Made by a program: the position numbers and the translations under genes. This document shows positions 23,705-31,443 of a stretch of DNA of 32,207 nt, in pieces (position 1 is the stretch's first letter; every line of letters starts with the position of its first letter). Origin of the DNA: an uncultured Saprospiraceae bacterium (GTDB taxonomy: Bacteria; Bacteroidota; Bacteroidia; Chitinophagales; Saprospiraceae). The notes under the pieces are model-generated. The model was not told the DNA's origin, did not search any database, and was given only the letters and a program-made list of their open reading frames with translations. The stretch covers positions 1 to 32,207 of the forward strand of contig CALLAW010000093.1 of the NCBI GenBank assembly GCA_938001865.1, written 5' to 3'.

Positions 23705-25112
23705 GCAAGCATCATTTTTTGAAAGCGTATCAAGAAATTTTGATAAAGCAGCAGCCAATACAAAATACCCTAAGGGTCTATTGGAGCAAATAAAAACCTC
23801 CAATGCGATATACAAGATGAATTTTCCCGTAAAAATCGGAGGAAAGTTTGAGGTAATTGAAGCATTCAGGGTGCAGCATAGTCACCATAGATTACCGACT
23901 AAAGGAGGAATCAGGTACAGCCATTATGTAGACCAACATGAGGTGGAGGCGTTAGCAGCACTGATGACATATAAGTGTGCTCTCGTAGATGTGCCATTCG
24001 GTGGAGCCAAAGGTGGAGTCAAGATCAGTACACGTAAATATACTGTAGAACAGCTCGAAAAAATTACAAGAAGATACACTGTAGAGCTCGTACGAAAAAA
24101 CTTCATCGGACCAGGGATAGATGTGCCAGCCCCAGACTATGGAACAGGGCCAAGAGAGATGGCTTGGATATTGGATACTTACCAACAATTGAAAAACGGT
24201 GAGATCGATTCTGCAGCTTGTGTTACTGGTAAGCCAGAGAAAACAAATGGAATCAAAGGTCGAACCGAAGCAACTGGTAGAGGAGTATTCTATGGCCTAA
24301 GAGAGTATTTGACACTAGAAGATGAAGTCAAAGCCTTAGGTCTCCAAACTGGTACAGGCGGTAAGACTATGGTGATTCAAGGATTAGGGAATGTAGGCCA
24401 ATACACAGGTCTTATCTCTATTGAAGAAGGTGACATCAAAGTAATAGGAGTCTCTGAAATAGAAGGAACAATCGTAGATCCAAATGGAATAGATATTGCC
24501 AAGCTTATTAAATTTAGAGCAAAGAAGGGATCAATTCTTGGTTTCCCAGGGACTAAGACTCTCAAAAAAAGAGAAGATTGGGTATCGATCAAGTGTGACA
24601 TCCTCGTGCCTGCAGCTCTAGAAAGTCAAATACACAAAGATAATGCAGCAAAAATTAAAGCAAAAATTATCTGTGAAGCAGCTAATGGTCCTGTAACTGC
24701 AGATGCAGAAGCAATATTACTCAAAAAAGGTGTTGTAATCCTGCCAGATATGTATCTCAATGCAGGTGGGGTCACCGTATCTTACTTTGAATGGTTGAAA
24801 AACTTGAGTCATATCAGATTTGGTAGAATGGAAAAGAGATTTGATCAGAATGCTTACTCCAATCTCGTAGACATGGTCACTAGACTCACTGGTAAAACAA
24901 TAGGAGTGAAAGAAAGAACCCTCTTGACTAAGGGTGCAGACGAAGTAGATCTCGTAAGATCTGGATTGGAAGAGACGATGATTAATTCATTCCATCAAAT
25001 CAGAGCAAATTACACTAGAAAGAAGAATGTTACAGATTACAGAACTGCTGCATTTATCACCGCATTAGATAAAGTGGCAAGTGACTATCTGACTATGGGA
25101 ATCTTCCCGTAG
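23697..25112 (+). CDS. Glu/Leu/Phe/Val family dehydrogenase, probably glutamate dehydrogenase
   Basis: A 471-residue NAD(P)-dependent amino-acid dehydrogenase that interconverts glutamate with 2-oxoglutarate and ammonia. The substrate domain has HHRLPTKGGIRYS with Lys69, Lys93, and the catalytic lysine K105 in PFGGAKGGV, plus PAPDYGTG with Asp147. The Rossmann motif GLGNVG (229-234) starts the nucleotide domain. ICEAANGPVT and DMYLNAGGVTVSYFEW are also family-typical. Glutamate is the most likely substrate. A close relative acting on leucine cannot be excluded. Its ATG lies inside the end of the ccmD-like gene (8-bp overlap), so the two are translationally linked. An Lrp-type regulator follows after 59 bp. 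Confidence 0.9.
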   Translation: MNKQASFFESVSRNFDKAAANTKYPKGLLEQIKTSNAIYKMNFPVKIGGKFEVIEAFRVQHSHHRLPTKGGIRYSHYVDQHEVEALAALMTYKCALVDVPFGGAKGGVKISTRKYTVEQLEKITRRYTVELVRKNFIGPGIDVPAPDYGTGPREMAWILDTYQQLKNGEIDSAACVTGKPEKTNGIKGRTEATGRGVFYGLREYLTLEDEVKALGLQTGTGGKTMVIQGLGNVGQYTGLISIEEGDIKVIGVSEIEGTIVDPNGIDIAKLIKFRAKKGSILGFPGTKTLKKREDWVSIKCDILVPAALESQIHKDNAAKIKAKIICEAANGPVTADAEAILLKKGVVILPDMYLNAGGVTVSYFEWLKNLSHIRFGRMEKRFDQNAYSNLVDMVTRLTGKTIGVKERTLLTKGADEVDLVRSGLEETMINSFHQIRANYTRKKNVTDYRTAAFITALDKVASDYLTMGIFP

Positions 25113-25171
25113 TCCTTGATGTACTGTTAGTTAAGATTCAGACAGAATATAGATAACAATAAACCACAATT

Positions 25172-25648
25172 ATGGTAGATAAATTAGACAAAACCGATCT
25201 TAAAATATTAGAGTTACTCCAAGATAATAGTAAGATTACCAACCTTGAACTTTCTAAGAGGATCAACCTCTCGCCAGCTCCGACGCTAGAAAGAGTCCGA
25301 AAGTTGGAAAATAGTAATATCATACAGAGTTATCATGCTAAGGTCAATGCCAATGCTTTAGGTCTAAATGTTAGATCGTTTGTTTTGGTTTCGCTTGCGT
25401 GGAATAAGGAGAATGCATTCGATAATTTTGTCAATAAGATCCAAAGTATCCAAGAGATTACGGAATGTTATATTATCACAGGAGATGCTGACTTCTTATT
25501 GAAAATAATCTGTGAAGACTTAGCTGCGTACGAGACATTCTTGTTCAAAAAATTATCTGTTATCGATGAGGTCGAAAGACTCAAAACATTAATGAGTCTG
25601 TCTAGAATCAAAAAGACTAAAGTGCTACCATTTATATATAAAAACTAG
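25172..25648 (+). CDS. Lrp/AsnC-family transcriptional regulator
   Basis: A 158-residue DNA-binding protein. An N-terminal winged helix-turn-helix (about 4-50: LDKTDLKILELLQDNSKITNLELSKRINLSPAPTLERVRKLE) is followed by the RAM/AsnC ligand domain (IQEITECYIITGDADFLLKIIC). Lrp-type proteins sense amino acids and control their metabolism. Its place just after glutamate dehydrogenase suggests that it regulates that gene or related ones, but no operator was identified. The next gene starts at the base immediately after its stop. Confidence 0.92.
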   Translation: MVDKLDKTDLKILELLQDNSKITNLELSKRINLSPAPTLERVRKLENSNIIQSYHAKVNANALGLNVRSFVLVSLAWNKENAFDNFVNKIQSIQEITECYIITGDADFLLKIICEDLAAYETFLFKKLSVIDEVERLKTLMSLSRIKKTKVLPFIYKN

Positions 25649-26461
25649 ATGCTAAAAGAGAAGAGTCTGCTTTGGACTATGTTAGATGTGCAGTCCAATA
25701 CTCTTTCATATCTCTATGGGACTATGCATGTGCAGAGCAGTATAGCCTACAAATATGCAGAACAACTCAAGCCAGTCATCAAAAGTAAGCCCTACTTTTA
25801 CTCTGAAACTAATCTTGATGATCTCGCTGAGAAGGGACAAGATCAATCCATCTTTTCGATACCTCATGGTAAGACACTCTCTAACCTCATCACTCAGAAT
25901 AGATACCGTAAGTGGATATTGACGGTAAAGAAGCACTTTGGTATAGACCTTGAAAATTTTGATCGTTTTCTGCCATTCATTACTACTCAGTACTTACAGT
26001 CACACTACTTGTCAGCAGATCATATGCTCTCTCTCGATAATTACCTCTGGGAGTATGCCCGTGACGAGGAGAGAATACTCGGTGGGATAGAGTCTGTTGA
26101 GTTTCAGGCCAATGTAATGAAGCAGATCTCTATGAGTACACAGCTCAAAATGCTCAAAGACTTCCTGTCAAATCCAAATAAATACAAAAAACAATTGGAA
26201 GTGTTGGCCGTCGCCTACATGGACCAAGATGTCTATCAATTGCATAAAATCACCAGTCAGAGTCTCGGCGGTCTAAGGCGATTAATGCTCAAAGATCGAA
26301 ATCATCGAATGGCTGAAGTAATCCTCAATAATAGTACTAGACCAAGTGTCTACACATTCGGAGCAGCACACTTAGCTGGCAATCACGGTGTGTTAGCATT
26401 GCTCAAGAGAGGTGGACTCACTATCAAGGCTAAACAACTGTATGTAGAGACTACACAGTGA
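25649..26461 (+). CDS. TraB/GumN-like protein
   Basis: A 270-residue protein of the TraB/GumN (erythromycin-esterase/Tiki-like) superfamily. The N-terminal LSYLYGTMHVQS carries the GxxH motif. Further on are LDNYLWEYA, LGGIESVEFQ with the conserved GxE, and the C-terminal TFGAAHLAGNHGVLALLKRGG, again a GxxH-type block. These are the metal-binding residues in the Tiki/TraB fold, where some members are metalloproteases. GumN-type relatives are normally exported, but this one has no signal peptide, so it may be cytoplasmic. Substrate unknown. It begins directly after the lrp stop with no gap, so it is presumably co-translated with it. Confidence 0.8.
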   Translation: MLKEKSLLWTMLDVQSNTLSYLYGTMHVQSSIAYKYAEQLKPVIKSKPYFYSETNLDDLAEKGQDQSIFSIPHGKTLSNLITQNRYRKWILTVKKHFGIDLENFDRFLPFITTQYLQSHYLSADHMLSLDNYLWEYARDEERILGGIESVEFQANVMKQISMSTQLKMLKDFLSNPNKYKKQLEVLAVAYMDQDVYQLHKITSQSLGGLRRLMLKDRNHRMAEVILNNSTRPSVYTFGAAHLAGNHGVLALLKRGGLTIKAKQLYVETTQ

Positions 26462-26558
26462 ATTATTGACAAGTTAACACAATCCACTCAACTAATTCAC
26501 TGTTCTCTTGTCTTACATAGATGAACTTTTATTCATATCTGAACTTGCTAAGCGTTAT

Positions 26559-28919
26559 ATGTTGAAATATCAATTTGTTTTTCTTTTATCCACTCATTTT
26601 TTTCTCCTTGTTAATCTTCTTTCAGCGCAGAATACATTTACCATCAGTGGCTATATCTCTGATGCTGCGACAGGTGAGACTCTTATCGGGGCTAATGTAT
26701 ACAATACCGAAGACCAGTCTCAAGGGGCAACAACTAATGTCTATGGCTTCTACTCGTTGACCTTGCCTGAGGGACAATATCAACTATCAGCGACATATCT
26801 TGGATATACAGATCAGTTATTAGACCTGAATCTTACTGAGGACACCAAGCTACCAATCTCACTGTCTCAAGGAGTACTGATGACCGAAGTAACAATCTCA
26901 GCAGAAGAGCAAGAAAAGGATAGTAATGTCGAAAGTACGCAGATGGGTGTAGTGGAACTCCAAGTGGCGAACATCAAAAAATTACCCGCATTACTAGGCG
27001 AAGTTGATATCCTCAAGACGATGCAATTATTGCCTGGTGTGTTGTCATCAGGTGAAGGCAATTCAGGATTCTACGTAAGAGGAGGAGGACCTGACCAAAA
27101 CTTAGTATTGCTCGATGAGGCAATAGTCTATAATACTGGTCACCTACTTGGATTCTTCTCCGTATTCAACGCTGATGTCATCAAGAATACAACACTGATC
27201 AAAGGTGGTATGCCAGCAAATTACGGTGGTAGACTGAGCTCCGTAGTAGATGTACAAATGAAGGAAGGGAATAACAAACACTACGAAGCCGAAGGCGGTA
27301 TTGGTCTGATCTCATCAAGACTGACATTTGAAGGCCCACTGATTAAGGACAAAGCAAGTTTTATCGTGTCAGGGAGAAGAACTTATGCCTTAGACTTAGC
27401 TCAGCCAGCACTCAAAGGTGGAAACTTTGAAGGGACTAACTACTATTTCTATGATCTCAATGCTAAGGTAAATTACACTGTAAGTGATAAGGATAGAATA
27501 TTTTTGAGTGGGTATTTTGGGAGAGATGTTTTAGTGTTTTCTCAACCAAATCGTGACTTTGAATTTGAGCTTCCCTATGGCAATAGGACAGCGACCTTAC
27601 GTTGGAATCATCTCTTTAACGATAAGTTGTTTATGAATCTCTCAGCAATTTACAATGATTATGAACTTCAGTTCAATGGTGGTCAAGCCGACTTCAAGTT
27701 TGGTCTCTTAAGTGGTGTAAGGGATTATAACCTTAAGATGGATTTTGATTACTTCCCCAGTCCTAACCATACGATCAAGTATGGAGCTAACTATACCTAT
27801 CACAAGCTTACGCCAAATACCACATCTGCCACTAATGGCGAGACTGAATTTTCTTCTGACTTTCTGCCTAAGTATGGGCAAGAGGTCGCATTTTATATCC
27901 AAGATGATTTCGCCATCGGCAAGTCGCTAAGGATCAATGCTGGATTGAGGTACTCATTCTTTACCCAATTAGGACCATACACATCAAAGCTCGACGGGAC
28001 GGTGTATGAGAGTTTTGATCCAGTGGTGACATATGATGGTCTTGAGCCTAGACTAAGTATGAAGTATACCGTCAGTCCAGAGTCATCTCTTAAAGGTGCA
28101 GTGACGTTGACTAATCAATACATCCATCTTGCGTCCAACTCATCAAGTACATTGCCTACTGACTTGTGGGTGCCAAGTACTGAGATCGTAGCACCACAGA
28201 GAGCAGTGCAATATGCACTAGGTTACTTTCGCAATTTTAATAATAATGTCTATGAGTCTAGTATTGAAGTCTACTATAAGGACCTACGCAATCAGATAGA
28301 TTATGCTGATGATCAAGTCCCTACACTCTCAGAAGAGGACGAGGATCAGTTTGTCTTTGGGATTGGTAGAGCATATGGAGCTGAATTTTTTCTAAGAAAA
28401 AATAAGGGAGATTTGACAGGATGGATAGGTTATACCTTATCTAAAACCGAAAGATCATTCACCGAGATCGAAGATGGTAGGTGGTACCCTGCAGTGTATG
28501 ATAGACGTAATGATCTCTCAGTTGTGGGAAATTATGAAATATCTCCACGGTTAGAGATTGGAGGGGCCTTTATTTACGGAAGTGGTAGATTCTTTACTCC
28601 AGCGGAGTCATTTGTATTTATCGAGAACAAACTAAATATCCTTTACGCTGGACGGAATACCAGTAAGTTGCCCGATTATCATAGGCTAGATCTCTCTCTT
28701 ACTTACAAACCAAAACAGAAGAAAGAAGGGAAAAAATTTGTTTCCACTTGGAATCTCTCAATCTACAATGTGTACAATCGTAAGAATCCATTCTTTATTT
28801 ATTACGATCCGACTATTGATGAAGGTACGAGTAGCCTGCAAGCTTATCAAGTGACAATATTCCCTATCATCCCATCGATTACGTGGAACTTTAAGTGGAA
28901 TCAAAAACCTAAAGCCTAA
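26559..28919 (+). CDS. TonB-dependent outer-membrane receptor
   Basis: A 786-residue outer-membrane receptor. The start is the ATG at 26559, which gives a clean signal peptide (MLKYQFVFLLSTHFFLLVNLLSAQ). The frame extends 17 codons upstream from a TTG, but that region looks non-coding. A carboxypeptidase-regulatory-like domain (about 27-110: ISGYISDAATGETLIGANV..) is followed by the plug (LPALLGEVDILKTMQLLPGV, then FYVRGGGPDQNLVLLDEA and PANYGGRLSSVVDVQMKEG) and a long β-barrel with many aromatic strand ends. The transported substrate is unknown. The DUF4249 lipoprotein gene follows after 20 bp, a pairing seen repeatedly in the Bacteroidota. Uptake would depend on a TonB system such as the truncated protein at 1-678. 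Confidence 0.92.
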   Translation: MLKYQFVFLLSTHFFLLVNLLSAQNTFTISGYISDAATGETLIGANVYNTEDQSQGATTNVYGFYSLTLPEGQYQLSATYLGYTDQLLDLNLTEDTKLPISLSQGVLMTEVTISAEEQEKDSNVESTQMGVVELQVANIKKLPALLGEVDILKTMQLLPGVLSSGEGNSGFYVRGGGPDQNLVLLDEAIVYNTGHLLGFFSVFNADVIKNTTLIKGGMPANYGGRLSSVVDVQMKEGNNKHYEAEGGIGLISSRLTFEGPLIKDKASFIVSGRRTYALDLAQPALKGGNFEGTNYYFYDLNAKVNYTVSDKDRIFLSGYFGRDVLVFSQPNRDFEFELPYGNRTATLRWNHLFNDKLFMNLSAIYNDYELQFNGGQADFKFGLLSGVRDYNLKMDFDYFPSPNHTIKYGANYTYHKLTPNTTSATNGETEFSSDFLPKYGQEVAFYIQDDFAIGKSLRINAGLRYSFFTQLGPYTSKLDGTVYESFDPVVTYDGLEPRLSMKYTVSPESSLKGAVTLTNQYIHLASNSSSTLPTDLWVPSTEIVAPQRAVQYALGYFRNFNNNVYESSIEVYYKDLRNQIDYADDQVPTLSEEDEDQFVFGIGRAYGAEFFLRKNKGDLTGWIGYTLSKTERSFTEIEDGRWYPAVYDRRNDLSVVGNYEISPRLEIGGAFIYGSGRFFTPAESFVFIENKLNILYAGRNTSKLPDYHRLDLSLTYKPKQKKEGKKFVSTWNLSIYNVYNRKNPFFIYYDPTIDEGTSSLQAYQVTIFPIIPSITWNFKWNQKPKA

Positions 28920-28939
28920 AATCCTCAAAAGCAGAAGTT

Positions 28940-29887
28940 ATGAATACTCAGTTATCGACAATAATGTATCCTATATGTGCTCTCCTGATCTTGATGATCA
29001 TTGGTTGTGAGGAAGAGTTCAATCCACCAATTACAGCATCAGCTGAGCAATATGTAGTAGAGGGCTATGTAGAGGCAGGAGAGGGTGCTAATCCTACGTA
29101 TGTCCTGATCACTCGGTCAGTACCATTCTTTGATGAGCTCAATGCAGATGAGTTTGCAAGTCTTTTTGTAAATAATGCTGACGTTGCAGTAGACGATGGC
29201 GACAAGGTAGTTCAATTGAGTAAGTTTTGTCTGGGAGATATCCCTGATGGCCCGATCAAAGATGAGTTAGCTGAGCAGTTTGGGCTTGACCTTACCACCG
29301 TATCTGATGATGTTGATATCTGTGTGTATGTGGACTTTAATAATCAGATAATCCAAGAGGAGGGCAGATCTTATGACCTTACGATAAGAATAGAGGACGA
29401 TCTGCTTACTGCAACTACAACTATTCCAAAGTTAGTAGCGTTAGACAGCTTTATGTTTGAGGAGATTCCAGGCGTCCCTGTCGATAGTTTAGCTCAGCTC
29501 TTCTGCAGGATAGCAGATCCGTCAGACGCAAATTACTACCGTTATTTCACAGATGATGATGCAGGTAATCTCAATACCGCATTCTCGTCGATTACCGATG
29601 ATGTCCAATTCAATGGGCAAGACTTCAGGTTTCCTATTGCTCAAGCAGACAATGATGATGTCAGCTTTGAAGATTATGGCTTTTTTAATGTAGGTGATAC
29701 AGTCACGCTAAAATGGTGTACAATAGATAAAGAACACTATGACTTTTGGAATACATTCGAGTATAGTCTTAACGGTCAAGGCAGTCCATTTACTTCATAT
29801 ACACGGATAGCGGGCAATGTTGATGGTGGATTTGGCATCTGGGGTGGATATTCTGTCCAACTTGAAGAGCTAATAGTAGCGAAGTAA
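28940..29887 (+). CDS. DUF4249 lipoprotein, partner of the TonB-dependent receptor
   Basis: A 315-residue lipoprotein. The N-terminal hydrophobic segment ends in LMIIGCEEE, a lipobox with Cys at residue 23, so it is acylated and probably on the outer membrane. The mature part is β-rich and acidic: EQYVVEGYVEAGEGANPTYVLITRS, RSYDLTIR, TTIPKL and a C-terminal GGFGIWGGYS, as in DUF4249 proteins. Such proteins are encoded next to TonB-dependent receptors and are thought to help substrate capture, analogous to SusD, though the ligand is not known. The 20-bp spacing indicates co-transcription with the receptor. Confidence 0.85.
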   Translation: MNTQLSTIMYPICALLILMIIGCEEEFNPPITASAEQYVVEGYVEAGEGANPTYVLITRSVPFFDELNADEFASLFVNNADVAVDDGDKVVQLSKFCLGDIPDGPIKDELAEQFGLDLTTVSDDVDICVYVDFNNQIIQEEGRSYDLTIRIEDDLLTATTTIPKLVALDSFMFEEIPGVPVDSLAQLFCRIADPSDANYYRYFTDDDAGNLNTAFSSITDDVQFNGQDFRFPIAQADNDDVSFEDYGFFNVGDTVTLKWCTIDKEHYDFWNTFEYSLNGQGSPFTSYTRIAGNVDGGFGIWGGYSVQLEELIVAK

Positions 29888-30498
29888 TACACTGTAGAGT
29901 ACCTCTTTACACTGTCGCTTGAATTTGAATTAGCAGAGATTCACTAAAGATAAGGCGAGAGGCAAAAGGCTAGGTGTATCCAAGTAATTGATAATCATGA
30001 GATTAGACTGCTATTCTTCTAGCGTGAAAATTCATGAATTGTCTATGCGGCCTAGTTTGAATTAAACGAGATGTAAATTTATGTACTCCACTTGTCGCCA
30101 TCGTCTTGATTCAGTATCTTACTTCCGATGAGCTATTGTAAAGTAGCATGCTTATTTTTTCTTCTTTCTATACAGCCGATTATAATCCAACGACTTTAAT
30201 CATGTTCACCTTGGATGGTTGGCAATTCTGATGAGGTTTGACACCAAAGATTCTTTTCATTTAGGGATTGATATCCATGCTTAGAGTAAAGCACCTCAAC
30301 CAATTAACTCGAATAGTTTGTATTGCTAATTTGTTATAAATGAATTGAATAACTCCGTATTGTCTACTCTAAATTTAGTAGATATGGATATACACTAAAT
30401 TTTCTCTTGTAATCTTAGAGATTCCATGTTACTTATTCTCCATCTTACAGTCTTAATATTACAAAAAACATTACGTTAAAATTTAATATAAAAAGCAA
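29888..30498 (+). other. 611-bp gap without a recognisable gene
   Basis: I see no plausible coding frame, RNA gene or mobile-element remnant here. It contains a short direct repeat (TACACTGT twice near 29888-29920), a palindrome CTAAATTTAG at 30369-30378 with a second CTAAATTT copy at 30395-30402, and an AT-rich stretch before the OmpA-like gene. The region is longer than the usual spacing in this window and may hold regulatory sites for the OmpA-like gene. Confidence 0.5.
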
Positions 30499-31380
30499 AT
30501 GAGTAGAATTGGTTGGATTGTAATTTTGATTATCTGGATCATCTTGGGTCTATGGTTTATATGGAATTGTCTCTGTGGAGGAGCAATTGCAGCTGTTCCT
30601 GCACCTGTTAAAGATAAGTGTGATATAGAATGGAGTGTAAATGATGGTAATAAATTCAAATCATCTACATCTCAGTACATAGGTTTTAAAAAGTCAAACT
30701 ATCAAAGGTTGAATCCAACTACAGAATTGACGAGTCATATGGAGAAAGTTGCTAACTACCTGAAGTCCAATCAAGGAAGAGCTGTGACTGTCACTGGATA
30801 TTATGATTCTGATGAACGAAATGGAAGTGTATTACCCAATCTCGGTCTTGCTAGAGCTAATAATGTCAAATCTTGGTTGAGTAGGTTGGGAGTACCAGCC
30901 ACTCAGATAGAGACAAATGCCAGTAATCAGACAGAGTGCTGGACTGGTAATAGAGATACGCTGCGTCATGGAGTCTCTATGGCAATTGGTAAGGCAAGCC
31001 AGGGTGGAGATAAGATTGCTGCTATCAAACAGAGATTATTTGGTAAGCCAGTAACAGTCTACTTTGATACCAATGCAGAATCACTCAACCTTAATCAACA
31101 GCAGCGTACCGATTTTGCTGACCTATTTTATTATCTAGAAAGAGTCAAAGGAGCTAAGCTTGATGTAGGTGGACATACTGATAATGTGGGTAATTTGAAA
31201 TCAAATATCGCATTATCTAAGGAGAGAGCAGCTTTTGTTAAGAACTATCTTGTGACTAACGGAGGTGTGCCAACAGGCAAATTGGATGTAAATGGTTACG
31301 GACCAACTAAACCCGTACAGTCCAACAAGACACCTGAAGGTAGAAAGCTCAATAGAAGAGTAGAGGTCACACTGAAGTAA
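30499..31380 (+). CDS. Membrane-anchored OmpA-like protein with two OmpA-type units
   Basis: A 293-residue protein with an uncleaved N-terminal membrane anchor (about 5-23). The C-terminal 110 residues are a full OmpA domain: VTVYFDTNAESLN, GGHTDNVGNLKSNIALSKERA with the Asp and Arg that bind peptidoglycan, and PEGRKLNRRVEVTL. The preceding half (about 70-165) looks like a degenerate copy (VTGYYDSDERNG, LGLARANNVKSWLSRLGV), lacking the full HTD motif. The domain would bind peptidoglycan on the periplasmic side. A similarly anchored coiled-coil gene starts 63 bp downstream. Confidence 0.85.
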   Translation: MSRIGWIVILIIWIILGLWFIWNCLCGGAIAAVPAPVKDKCDIEWSVNDGNKFKSSTSQYIGFKKSNYQRLNPTTELTSHMEKVANYLKSNQGRAVTVTGYYDSDERNGSVLPNLGLARANNVKSWLSRLGVPATQIETNASNQTECWTGNRDTLRHGVSMAIGKASQGGDKIAAIKQRLFGKPVTVYFDTNAESLNLNQQQRTDFADLFYYLERVKGAKLDVGGHTDNVGNLKSNIALSKERAAFVKNYLVTNGGVPTGKLDVNGYGPTKPVQSNKTPEGRKLNRRVEVTLK

Positions 31381-31400
31381 CCTCAGTCTTCAGTTATTTT
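31371..31400 (+). terminator. Hairpin at the end of the OmpA-like gene
   Basis: ACTGAAG (31371-31377, overlapping the stop codon) pairs with CTTCAGT (31388-31394) around a 10-nt loop and is followed by TATTTT. It is a modest terminator, and read-through into the next gene is possible. Confidence 0.4.
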
Positions 31401-31443
31401 CCTAATTATTTATTGTAAAACATAAGATTAATATCTAAATAAA

